The position numbers and the translations under genes were made by a program. From Anisakis pegreffii (lineage: Eukaryota > Nematoda > Chromadorea > Rhabditida > Anisakidae): DNA of 64,000 bases. The stretch covers positions 1 to 64,000 of the forward strand of contig JAPYMA010001685.1 in the NCBI GenBank assembly GCA_035041965.1, written 5' to 3'. A model generated the notes under the pieces. It was not told where the DNA came from and ran no database searches. It was given only the letters and a program-made list of their open reading frames with translations. Below, piece by piece: positions 22,935 to 35,100 of this stretch (positions within the stretch are counted from its first letter, which is position 1; each line of letters begins with the position of its first letter).

Positions 22935-23518
22935 TTGGCCGAAATTTCGCCGAATCGGGATGAAACTAAGAGATTCGCGGGTAAAGTTGAAAACCTTTTG
23001 AAAACGCAGTTGAATTTCAGTTCACACGGAGTGCGAACGGAATTTCAACAATTGCCAAAACTGCACAAATGCCTTTCTAGATTTCGTTCGCTGCACAGCA
23101 AGACATGCAGGTATACTTCTTAATCGCAGTTCTATTTGCACACCTATTTCGATTGCACACATTTTTGGAAAAGATCAATTATTCCACATAGCAGTGATTT
23201 TACATAATAATCATTCTCTTGAATGCTGGTATTTCCAGTGCAGTCCGTTTTTGGGATAGATGGCTGGAATGTGTAAAATCGTTTGATTCATTTAAATTTT
23301 TAGCCTTTCATTTGCTTCATATTCAGGCAAGCGATAACGAGTTTCCCAAATCGACCATCATATCGCTGATAGATGAGTGGAGCGAGGGAGGGATGTTGAC
23401 AAAACAAAGGCGATACTATTATGTGGTGTTTTTTACGGATATTACTGGGGGCGATTCGAATGTTCTGCTTTATATGATGAACGCTTTAATTTCATTGATG
23501 TGTGGGTGTCTTGTTTAA
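22935..23518 (+). other. Conserved open segments, copy 3
   Basis: Counterparts of 6060-6643 on the plus strand. Both segments remain open, and the second is extended upstream by VRFWDRWLECVKSFDS. Confidence 0.3.
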
Positions 23519-23808
23519 CTTGCTGATGCAGAGTGCCAATAAAGAGTCTGTTGACTGCTCACCGTCTCTGCAATCATCTCCATATCCTTACATGACATTA
23601 TTATAAATTGTGAGCGGCAAGAACTGAATTCAAGTATCTGCGGCTAACGTATATTAGCTAAATCCTCTAGGAAGAGTTCACCCCTGGAATTGCTCAAACG
23701 GTGGACTATTGCCCTCTCGCTCGCTCGCTCGACAAATGATGGATGGGGCACGGACAGTGTTTGCCAGCTCAATGGCTGGTTTCTACGACAAGCACTATTT
23801 GCTAAGTT

Positions 23809-23878
23809 ACCCGGACATTTTGCCAAAAGACAACGTTTTGCCTGAGGACAGTTTGCCTATTAGGCAAAATCGTGACCA
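23809..23878. repeat. Fragment of the GCCTAACGGACA repeat family
   Basis: Four degenerate units ending in TTTGCCTATTAGGCAAAA, a small palindrome that matches the centre of the element at 3206-3403. Confidence 0.7.
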
Positions 23879-24039
23879 CTGTTCAGGCATAAGTCTGGCA
23901 TAAGCTTGAGCCTGGCTAACGTCAACCAAAAATAAGTCCCAATCAAAGGCCGAATTTAGGTATCAGAGGGTAACAAGGGGACAGTTTCCGATAGGGACGC
24001 ATTCAACAGTCACGTTTGCATCCGATTGCTCCAAGGAAA

Positions 24040-24560
24040 CGGTAAATACTAACATTTAACAACCACAACGATTCATGCAAATCGATTTATATTGAATTTT
24101 CAACCAGTAGAATTTGCTTCTGAAACTGAAATATATTCGTTCAGTACACGTCACTATCCAACACCACAAAGCCATCATCATCGCCACTTTTCAATTTGAT
24201 CACCTCTATCAGATGTGAACAGTCAAATTTGCTGTTGACGGCGCCTCGCGTCACCATTATCGCTTTGTTCTATTTGCTGCCAACATGGCTTTAGCGTCAG
24301 ATCGCTTGTCATTCTGAACTGAATCATCACTTCGATTTCATGTAGAATTTCACGCGATGCATCCATACCCAAAATAGTGCATTTTCATACATACGGTTGA
24401 AAATGATACCAGTTAACGCAGGAATGCTGATATGCTGATGCTGTACTAGTGGACCATATACAGAATTTCACTTGAAATTACAGAACAAGTCATCGATCAC
24501 ACAAAAGTCAGTGTAATCACAAATGAGCAAGAGAATCAACAGCGACGGAAACCCCTTTTT
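24040..24560 (-). repeat. Diverged partial copy 4 of the duplicated unit
   Basis: Same order and orientation as 21205-21780, starting at TTTAACAACCA and ending near AGCGACGGAAA, with many substitutions and gaps. It is clearly older than the other three copies. Confidence 0.7.
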
Positions 24561-24569
24561 TAACCTTTT

Positions 24570-25800
24570 TTCGAACTTTTTAAGAAAATCTTCCTTTTTT
24601 TACAATAACCGAGAAGAATTCTTAACAACAAGAACTAGCATCAGTTGTGGACTATTGATAAGAGCGTTTCAATTGGTCGTCGATTTGGAGTCGTTTTGCT
24701 GGCCTTGATGCTCCAGTTTAGTATCGCGGAAGAGGAGTGCCAGTTTGATCTGGTAACGGACCTGGTTTGATCTGGCACTACACTGAGTCAGACGCGCTGC
24801 GCTCTATGTTGAAGTGTTTCTACTAACCAACAGTCAAATGACAATCCTATCTAATCAGCAAGTCCAACTACAACTGATTACGAGTTTATGCCTCTCTGTT
24901 ATCACTCTAATATCACCAATATCACATTCTCCCTTCTATGGCATTCATCCTTCAGCGCAGCTAAAGATAATGGCCTTATGTGCTGTGAATCATATGATTC
25001 ACAATAAAAATGATTTCATTTATTTTTTTTAAGATTAAGCCTAAGCCAGATGTTCTATCTCTTTCAAAAGTGTATTGTAAAATTTTTGTTGAATAATGTA
25101 ATCGCTTTATCTATGTATTGAAATTTTTGTATTGAGTAATTCAAGCATCTTATGAATAAGCTTCCATCTATACCATCCAAACGCCTCTTAACCTTTGTCT
25201 TCTGCATGAATCGGTTGAATAATTTCTATTAGACATCACACTATGCACGTGCTCTCCCCATGTTCACGTGATTTATTCATTACGTTAATTTCCCTCTAAA
25301 AGGATGATGCTCTCATTCGACGGCAACCTTCATTCATTCGTTCGCTTGTTCGTGTAAACCAATCAATCAATCGTTATCGTTACTCCTTGACTCAATTCCT
25401 CAGCCTCGTTCCGTTGGAAATCGATCTCCTGTTATTGTTGTTCTTCTACTCGATCATTCAATTTCGATTTATTCGTTGTTTGTTTGTGGTGCAACTCAAA
25501 ATAAATATTCGTAGCAAATAGTGGATCTCACTCAAACACCGCTAGACTTCTGCTCAACCAAATACCCAAGTATCCAAGTCTTCACCATTTACTACATTTT
25601 GGAGCATCCACCAATTCATTGTTATTTGTGATATTTTCATGGAAATGAAACAATTTGCGCATTTGATTTAGATGGTATCCAATGGTGAACATGTTGTGTT
25701 CGCATTGCTCAAAAATCGAACCGAAACGAAGTTTGCGTGAATGAATAGCCGCCGCAAACAACACAGCTCTAACAAGGGTGTTGCTTGTCACAGAGTTCAG
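24570..25800. other. Intergenic, no gene seen
   Basis: AT-rich with no recognised coding segment or repeat family. Confidence 0.45.
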
Positions 25801-25823
25801 TTACCTGGATTACCCGGATTGAC

Positions 25824-26100
25824 CAGGCTATCAAACGTTTCTAACGTTGCTGGCCACAATGCGTTTCCATTCGGTCCTTGATATTGCCCTCCTTTGCCAG
25901 GTGTTAGCCAGTTTCTTTGTAATATCGTCTTTCCATCTTATTGGAGGTCTCCCGTGTGATCGGTCTTTTTATTTCACTTGGGTACCACTCTGCTACTGCT
26001 CGAGTCCATCTAACATCATTTATTCTTGCTAAGTAGCCTGCCCAACGTAGCTTTCTCTTCTTGTACTCAGCGATCACGTCTCTTACTCCAGTACGGAGTT
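25824..26100 (-). pseudogene. RTE-type retrotransposon, C-terminal fragment with frameshift
   Basis: Minus-strand reading AEYKKRKLRWAGYLARIND, RWTRAVAEWYP and IKRPI, then a +1 shift before GRPPIRWKDDITKKL and TEWKRIVASNVRNV with its natural stop. It is the same region as the relic at 14.2 kb but a diverged sequence, so an independent insertion. Confidence 0.8.
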
Positions 26101-26640
26101 AAATATCCGAGGCAAATATCATTTGCTCAAGATTGTGACGAAATTCAGCTAAGTATTTCGTGGCTCTCACGTTAAATTTATTGCTTTCGTGGAGATTTCC
26201 TCTCAATTGTTCCGTTTACTGTAGACGGAGGTCATAGGGGCATATGAGATTACGTTTAGGCACATGTTTTCGACGTTTTTGCCGTCTTTCGAAATATCAC
26301 CAATTTCGATCAAACTGAACTGTTTCAACCGATATTTTGCGCCAACAATTTGGTGCTTCGTATTTTTTTGCTTACAATTAGACAAATCTTTTTTTCTGAC
26401 TTAATCAGGAGTGATAATTTTGGCGTATTCCATTTATTTTTGGTCTCTTCGGAATTCATTTCCAGCCATCAGTATACGTTATGGTAGGGAATTCCTTGAA
26501 AAACTCCATTTTTTCGATGCGATAAATGAGAAAAATACTGATTAATTCAGTTGCAAGACCACTATCTCGAGATTCTATTTTCTAAAAAATGGATCAGTTA
26601 ATCATGTATTCAACAGGGTCAGTAGAACGAAAACGGCGTA

Positions 26641-26728
26641 TCGTTCGTTCGCACATTCGCAGTTGAAGAAAATGTGAAGTGTAGTTAGAGCACAGCGAAA
26701 ATGGTTCGCAACGGTGTTTCCACACGAG
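26641..26728 (-). repeat. Inverted repeat flanking the Pao relic, left arm
   Basis: In reverse complement it reads GTGGAAACACCGTTGCGAAC, then TGTGCTCTAACTACA, then CAACTGCGAA and GAACGAACGA, matching 28895-28975 at roughly 85%. The two arms face each other across about 2.2 kb that holds the gag relic. Confidence 0.7.
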
Positions 26729-26869
26729 CTTATGGTCAATAGATTCCGAAAAGGGTATGTGGAGTTTTTCGGGTACGTTTTCGGGTAGATTTCCACAAGA
26801 TCGCAATTAGTTACACGTTAACATTACCGTACAGCCATCAATAGTATGCATAGCAAGTGTAATGCTAAA

Positions 26870-28131
26870 TTAGGTCGCCAAAATCAGTTTGTAGGTTTGC
26901 GCAGTTGATAATGAGTTTTCAACCATATTATCAGTTCGACATTCATTAGACCAATGGCTGTTGTTGCAAAAAAAGGCACTTCCTCCCATTGCTCTTTGAT
27001 GATGAGTTGCGCTTGTTTGGTTGACGATAGATAACAGCAGGGAACGCTGATGTGCTATTTTCTGTATGGTCACGCTCTTGTTGTTGTTGTTGGTAACTAT
27101 CTTCATTTCGATATGAACATGCATATGCATCACGATGTATGCTGGCTGTCTGTGCATGGATTTCGCGTTCAATTGTTTCGCGTGTGCATACAACGCGCTC
27201 TAATGCATTTCGAAAAGCTTTGGTATCCCAGATATCGTTTCTCACTCTCAATGAGTACATATCCCAAAGCACTGTCTTAGGCAATTTCGATCATTATTGG
27301 AAGCTGAGGATGATTGATCTCATCACCCATGGCGATTAACTGTCGAAAAATTCTCTCTATATCTTCAAAGAATTTTCGTGATTGAGAAGTATTGTCCGTG
27401 GTGCACAATGTTTCAATTTGTAAACGCAGTGACTGACGGATTACATTAATATCGCCAAATCTGCGCCTTAAGACATTTAAGACCTCTTGATAGTTGCAAA
27501 GGATGAGCGAATATTCTGCGATTGCGTTTTTAGCCTTGTCTTTCAAGCAACTGAACAGATATGTCAATTTCTGAACTTCTGACAATGGCTGATTGTGAAT
27601 GGCAGATTCGAACAGAGCCCAAAATTCAAACCAATTTGCAGTGTCACCCCAGAACGTTGGAAGGTCGATACGGGGTAGTTTTATCATAGACACTGGTTGA
27701 GCGGAGTCCTTAGTGATTTGTGGAGGAGTATTGACTTCGTGACTGATTGCGGAGCGTAGATTTTCGCGGAGTGAACTTAATTTGAGTACGGTTTCTTTCG
27801 TCTCTTCAATCATTGAAAGCAAACCATTAGTATCATTGGACATTTGCTCGCATGACTCCTCTTCGCTTTTGGCTTGCGTTTCATCTTTAATTCGGTCGAT
27901 TAGGTGTTGCCGTTGCGCATTATTTATCTCAAGGGTATTTTGTTTGAGCTGTAACGATCGCATGCATAAATCAATCAAACTGATTTGAGACTTACATTCG
28001 GCAACTTGTTCTTCGTTGGGTCGGTTCTCGATCAGTTTGAATTGTAGTAGCTGGCAAGCACTGCGCATCTCTTGTTGAAGCCTGGCCTTCACCAGGCCTA
28101 TGGCAGAACGGATTTTTGCTGATGATGGCAT
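26870..28131 (-). pseudogene. BEL/Pao retrotransposon gag, frameshifted
   Basis: A 284-codon minus-strand frame starts MPSSAKIRSAIGLVKARL and passes through a Lys/Glu-rich coiled-coil stretch to IKLPRIDLPTFWGD, WFEFWALFESAIHN, LTYLFSCLKDKAKNAI and VLRRRFGD. These are the signature of the gag region of BEL/Pao elements in animals. It stops at 27277; a second frame continues with VLWDMYSLRV to 26946, and a third carries a CX2CX4HX4C zinc knuckle (ending SNEC) near 26980. At least two frameshifts separate gag's core from its knuckle, and no protease, reverse transcriptase or integrase follows. The gene is dead. Confidence 0.85.
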
Positions 28132-28299
28132 TACGTTGAACGAGTGTTGTTAGCGGGATAACTGATTTGATGTGCTGGTGGAACGTATTCAGTAACGAAT
28201 TTGTTGGATTGTTGAATTTCCACGGGCAGTTGAGAATATCCTAATATTGTTGTAATTAGAATATAGTCGCAGAAAACGAATAATATCAGACTCTATTTT

Positions 28300-28311
28300 G
28301 CCGACGCACCA
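28300..28311 (-). other. Possible tRNA primer-binding site
   Basis: On the minus strand TGGTGCGTCGGC begins with the TGG expected opposite a tRNA CCA end and lies 170 bp upstream of gag. It resembles the 3' end of a glycine tRNA. A 5' LTR would then lie at about 28312-28665, starting TGTTGAAGG on the minus strand. Confidence 0.35.
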
Positions 28312-28894
28312 TTTCGGCGTTTATTTTGTATTAACACTGCATTATAAATCGAAACACAAAGCATTCATATAATACAAACACAAAAAGGAGGAGATCCTCC
28401 AAGTAAGATATACGAAAGTTAAGTTTCACCATCCGAAACGATAGTGCATGATATCCGTGTACATCTTATACATATACAGCTCAAGTACAGATTTAAAAGT
28501 TGATTTCACCTATCGCTTTGGTGTCCCTTACGAATCGTCTCTCTCGCGCTTCTCTTTCGCGCTCCATCGCGACAGTTTAAGCCAATCGAATGAGTTGTTG
28601 TCTCGGGATGCGTATACATTTGGCATTGAACGCATGCTCTGACACCATTGCAGCCTTCAACAAGTGAATCATATAGCGAAGTTTTTTGTGAGGGCAGCAC
28701 AGGCTTGTGTGGCACCGTTGAACCAATTATCGAGTGTCCAACCCCGTGAGAGGATTCTATCGACCTAATATATGCGCACCCGTGCTCTGCATACTAATGT
28801 TTACTGTACAGTACTGTTAAAATACTCCTTTGCAATGCTATGAACGTATAACTAATTTTGCAAACCCGGGAATTCCTGTTTTAAATCTGTTGCG

Positions 28895-28975
28895 CTTGTG
28901 GAAACACCGTTGCGAACCATTCTCGTTGTGCTCTAACTACATTATACATACAACTGCGAATTTGAACGAACGAAA
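28895..28975 (+). repeat. Inverted repeat flanking the Pao relic, right arm
   Basis: Partner of 26641-26728; see there. Confidence 0.7.
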
Positions 28976-29173
28976 TGCCTCACCTCAAACAAAAAAAAAT
29001 TAGCATAGACCGATTAAACGCTTGGAATGCACGATGATGAGAAGTAGAGAAGCCGTAGAAGACCGCATGAAACTCTGACCAAAAGCATGCCAAAAACTTT
29101 CAGGTGTTTGAATACCGCGCACGTGGCATCGGCGGTGTGAACGCCCTGACAAAATTCTGTCGTCGTCGAACAA

Positions 29174-32100
29174 ATGTTGTCGTCAAATGAGAGTAAACAG
29201 GAGCCTTTGAATGCTTCAGAATACCATCATCAAGAAACTACTCCAAAAGTGTCCCCTCCACCTAGCAGCAGCAACAATTTGTCGGTGAATTCAAAACCAC
29301 CCGCCGCCGCAGCCGTCAAAAACAGGCTCCAAGGAGTGAATAAATCAGGTCGGGCAAGCGGTTTACCGTCTCAGTCACAGGCCGGTAGATTCGAATATCG
29401 TAAATTCAAGAGGCCTGCGAATCATCAGCAGCCAAGCGGCGCCTTGCCCACGGGTAAAAACCACCCAAGACGAAACCCAAGAAATGGCTTGGAAAGCACG
29501 AAAAATGAGGCTCTCAAGCAAGAAAGTGGCATGAATGCGGGAGTGGTTTCGACCGAAACCGTAGAGACGGGGCAGGAAGTCGCCAACCAAACTGCACAAG
29601 GTGCGGAATCAGCGATCAAACAAGAGAAGCTCAGCAGGCCTCAAAATCATCGGATCTGTAAATATTTCGCCCGAAATCAGTCATGCTATTTCGGTAATCG
29701 ATGTCGTTTTTTACACATCAAACAAGGGCAGGAATCGCTCCGCTCCGCACACTGCCATTCCGCCGAAAATTCCGCTGGCAAGCACGCCGGATCACAGCCC
29801 GAGAGAGACGCCGCAGAATCTGTAGAGTCAGTGGAACCTCAGACCCAAATTCCACTGTCCACCATCCTAAGGCCGGATTGTATTGGCGGCGAAAGCGACG
29901 GAACCAGAGTCAGAGCCGAAAGCTTAAAGCCCGAATCGGCCACGACTTCGGCCTCACTTCGGCAGCAAAGGATACCGTTCGTGCCTCGACTCGTACAACT
30001 GAAACGGGAGCAGTTGGGATCTGCGGAACAGCGGAAAGCATTCGACGCAGAGGTGGCCTATTTCAAACGAAGATATCCGCGAGCTAAAGTGCGGAAATTG
30101 ACTACGCAAGGTGCGGAAGCAGCCGAAGTCTTGTTCGAATACAAGATAACGGACCCGGAATGGGTGAGTTCGGTCAGTTCGGTGTTGAAAACGTGATAAG
30201 GTGATAACTGTGTATAGTGATCATATGATAGTAGAAATTGCATTGAGTCAGTCAGACTGTTGCAGGAAAAAAATTATTTCGACTTTTCAATTATGAAAAG
30301 ATTCTCTAGGAAAATTTTTAGCGTTTTAAACGGAGATGAGCTATAGATTCGGTCGTTCTGCAACTGACTTTCAACATTTGAAAGAAAGAAAACCGGAAAA
30401 AAATTGAGGAGAAAATCGCATTCAAAGAAGAATTGTTGCGTCATTCTATCTCTTATAGCGTGATTTTTGCATTATGAGTAGCGAATTTTCAGCAGAACAA
30501 ATGAAGATTTTTGGCGATTTTAATGGAATGTTTATCAGATTTCAGGGCATTTTTTCATTTGTTTGAAATTTTGACAGTTTTTTCACTGAAAAGCGAGAAA
30601 GGTTCAAGGGGTCCTGATAGAAAATATGCACAAACCAATAGAAAATAGCATCACCTTTGTTTATGTTGTTGTCTGACACTGTACGTGATGTTACTTGTTT
30701 TGCTGGTGCGAAGGCGACAATTAATAATATGATTTATCCACACAATAAATAAAGACGATAATAATGGTTGGGTGGAGTGAAGATACACTGACGGTTGAGT
30801 GACGAAAGATGCCTTGGATGGCTCATACGCAACAACAACACTGGGTACACGAACAACACACTGACTGACTAATACAGAGGAACTGATATAACCACACTGA
30901 GCTACGTATATAGCGATTGAGATTAGCTGGCCACAAAACAACGGCCACGAGTTGCCAACGGTGGCCAGAGAACACACGATATGCAAAGCACCATAGAGAA
31001 ACACACAAGAAACCGCAAACAATGAACAAGAGATCACCGGTTTATCCTGACATCAACCTTAAGGTGTTCGATGTGGATTCAATGCAGCTTGCCATCTTGA
31101 TCCCAGCTGGTCACCCCATCGAATCGGGATTCGAATGTCGTATAGGTGACCGAGGACGATTGCCCGATCCATTGGTGGTTCATTTGGAAAAGGCACTCGT
31201 TGCATATTTCAGGGTATCTATCATTTTGCTGATGATTTACATGGAAACAGCAGTTTATTTGACAATTTTAGTGGGTAGATTTTGGTTTGACTGTGTAATT
31301 TTTGGTTTTAACGTGTAATATTATGGGTAATTTTTGGTTTAAGCGGGTAATATTGTGGGTAATTTTGGGTTATCAGCTGGTAATTATGTGAGTAATTGGT
31401 GGTTTTAGCAGGTGATATTGTGGGTAATTTTTGGTGTTTTTTTTGAAAATTTTAGTGGTAATTTTACTCTAAGAGATCTTCCCATGGGTAAATTTACAAG
31501 TGATTTTTCAACTTTCAGGAGAAATGGGCAACTTTTGACGGGCAAAACTGCTATGAACTTGTTGGAAAAGCGTTAATCAGATGGCTCGATCGATCGATAT
31601 TCAAGCTGTTCGTCGAAGGATTGAAGAAAACCAAAATGCTTTTTGATGCCGAAAGCGCTGGAATATCTCTAGTGGTTCCTGAGGAGGCACCAGTTGAGTC
31701 TGCCGGGCCTTCCCAACGCGTAGGAAGTTTGGATTGTGGGAAGAGGCTGGGAAGTGTGTTGGGTATCGAACAGCCGACAGATGCTTCGCCGACTTTGACA
31801 GACGGCGTTTTTGGGAATAGTCGGAAAAATTTTGAGGAAACTCAAAAAATTGTTGAAAATTCTGATGAAGCGCAGAGGATAGCGGAGAATGTTGACGGAG
31901 TGAATACTGCCGCCGCAAAAGAATTAAGTGAAACTTTTGACAGAATGACGGTTCGTTTGTGAGAGTGACTGTAACTTTTTTGAAATTTTTTGGAAAAAAT
32001 GTAACTTTTCCGAAAGTTTTTTCGGAATTTGGATTTGAGAAGTTAATTTTCCATTAGTTTTTGTCTATTAAGAAATTCTTTCGAGATTTCAAATTCAGTA

Positions 32101-35100
32101 AGATTCAAGTTTGGGATCTGTCGTGAATTTTAAAGAAATTTTCACTAAAAACTTCGAAAAATTCCCAGTTTTTGGCATTCAGCTTGCCGATAACGAAAAT
32201 TTGAACGGGCCAAAACAAGATGGATTATGTGAACGAGAAGAGATTCGACAGCAGATCAACACTACAATCGACGTACGAATGCAATGGGTGGATTGCAGTG
32301 CGAATATAGCGTCGATGAGTGCGGTGAAGTTAGCGTTAAGCATGCGATGTGCGAAGTGTTCCACTCCATTTTATGTGACACTGCTAGCGAATCGTACGTT
32401 TTCTGGAGTGTGTCAGAAGTTAGTTGGAATACTTGCAATATTGGAATATGAGGAGTTTGGAGTATGCAATGTTGGACTGCTTGAAAGTTTGCATGTACCA
32501 CCTGCATTATCTGGATAGGCAAGCAGGCGGCTCTCATCAAACGTTTGTAACGTTGCTGCAGGCCACAATGCTCGCGCAATGTATCCGTGCTGCACACTGT
32601 TCTAGACTCAATTCACCAGCAGCTATCCCGCTGGTCAGGCGAGCAAGCCAAGACAACCGCACGAGGAACTATTAATTAGTTCAAGGCCGTGAATACTTTC
32701 TGTAATTAATCGCCTTAGCCAAATATCAACCCAGTAAATAATCATAACTCTAATAAAATTTCCACCGATCGCCCACAGCGACTGACAAAACAACCACTCG
32801 ATGTCCAAGTAATAAAAATAAAAGTTTGGAATATTTGTGGAACATGCTAGTTGCGTTTGGGAGGCCTATCTTGAGGCGTGATCACAATAAAATAGCCAAA
32901 CTATTACTTTTGATAAGCCGTCTCCGAACTGAAAACAGACAAGGAGAGTTAGAATGGAAAGAACAAATGAAAACCACTGTAGGAAATGTGGAATTTTTCA
33001 AAATTTTATGCGGAAACACAGGATTTTACATGTTTTTCGGGATTTTCGCAACCTTACGGTGAAATTTGTGGTTGCAATTGTGTTGAGAAATGAGATTTGA
33101 GCGTATTTTTGGGTAATTGAAACGGAATGAAATGGGAAAAACGATTGTTTTTGGGAATTTGAAGTGAAATGAGAAAATTTCGCAGATGTTCGAACGGTCA
33201 GTCTGTATTTATGAAGAGCGAGTTGGTGCATGAAAACAGTAATGTGTTGGCACGTCTAGAGCCAAAAGGTTGCCGACCAGTGGACTGTATTCTGCTCTCA
33301 TCAAGTCTGCAGTTCACATGCTTGAACTGTAATCGAGAGGCATCGGTCGAGGTGAGCGTCAAACAAATTTTTGTAGTTTTTTGTCTGGAATGTGGAATTG
33401 TTACGGGCGAAATTTTTGTATTCGATGTGAATTGTTGTGGATTTTTCCATTGTTTGAAGATTTTTCATGGAAATTTTTGTATTTTTTACAGAATCTTTCG
33501 TATGGTGTAGCGCATAAAACGTGGTGTTTTGGATGTCATACGAAGTGCGAATTCATTATATCGGCGATTCGTTTTGCTGGAAATTTCAATGAGATTCTCA
33601 AAGAGGACGCCTCAGTTCTGAAAATTAAGGTCAGTGGAGAATTATTATTATTATTTATTACTGCTTATTATTGTTTATTATTAATTATTCTTATTACTGT
33701 TTGTGATGTTGACTGACACTGTACGTGATGTTACTTGTGTTGCTGGTGCGAAGGCGACAATTAATAATATGATTTATCCACACAATAAATAAAGACGATA
33801 ATAATGGTTGAGTAGAGTGAAGATACACTGACGGTTGAGTGACGAAAGATGCCTTGGATGGCTCATACACAACAACAACACTGGATACACGAACAACACA
33901 CTGACTGACTAATACAGAGGAACTGATATAACCACACTGAGCTACCTATATAGTGATTGAGATTAGCTGATCACAAAACAACGGTCACGAGTTGCCAACG
34001 GTGGCCAGAGAATACACGACATGCAAAGCACTATAGAGAGACACACAAGAAATCGCAAACAATAAACAAGGGATCATCGGTTTATCCCAACATCATCCTT
34101 CAATTACTATTTATTGTTTATTATTATTTAAAGAATTTTAGGTCGTCAAAAAGAAAAAGCCCGAACAACAATTAATAATAGTGGATGGTGAACCGCTACC
34201 GGAACGTGGAACATGCAAACATTATAAGAAGAGTTACAGATGGCTGAGGTAAGATTTAAGGATGGGCATTTCAGGTCATTTTTACGAAATTTTTTAAAAT
34301 CCGGAGTCGGGGAGGAGGTATTTTTTCTTTTTTTTTGAAAATATTTTCTCTTTATTTCTGTGGATCTCTCACCCATCTCCATCTGCCTTCCTGTCTGTCG
34401 CTCTCTTACGTTCTCTTCTTCTTTGCCACAATATCTCTTCGCCTCTCTCTGTCGATAACGTTTTGTATTTTCACTTTTTCTCCTTTTTAATTCTCTTTTT
34501 CTTCGTTTCTATCTATGCCGCTCTCCTCTCATTTCGTGCAATTTTTTTCTCTTTTCATCTAATTCTTCGTTCAGGTTTCCATGTTGTGGAAAGTTGTACC
34601 CGTGTGATGTGTGTCATGCGGAAAACGAACAAGATCATGAAATGAAGTTCGCCACACGAATGGTGTGTGGTTTTTGTAGTAAGGAACAGGTGAGTTGTAG
34701 TTTCTAGTCTGTAGATTGTAGTTTATAGTTTGTAGCGTGGACTTTGCTCAGAGCAAAGTTCAGTTTTGCACTGAATCAGTTTCTTTGTAATTTATTCAAT
34801 TGCTGCAAAAAGCTGCCCAATTCAGCCGTTTCAAATGTCGAAGCCATGCATCAGATGCAGTGAAAATGTAACGCGAGTGAAGTCCGCGCATTGGGAAGGT
34901 GGTAAAGGGTGCAGAGACCAAAAAACAATGAGCAGGTTTGTGGAAGATTGTTGAGTTTGTAGCATGAACCTGGATTTGTAGTATGGACTTTTGAGGATTG
35001 TTTCGACACATATTCCAGGATCACTTCACGGATATCTCATGATTATTTCGGAGGTATTACAGGATATTAGGGGGGATATTTCAGGATATTCGGTGGTATT

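Larger units (their letters stand above)
21160..23660 (-). repeat. Duplicated unit, inverted copy 3 (no retrotransposon)
   Basis: Reverse complement of about 17206-19627 joined directly to 20796-20870. The 1.17 kb retrotransposon and the left 590 bp of copies 1 and 2 are absent. It therefore records the empty site and shows the left 590 bp is a separate module. With copy 2 it forms an inverted repeat with arms of about 2.5 kb. Confidence 0.85.

Noticed and set aside
30917..31063. Open frame starting MRL-GHKTTATSCQRW inside the LTR-like element
   Set aside because: It recurs in the other copies because the element is repeated, not because the peptide is selected; in copies 2 to 4 it ends at different stops.
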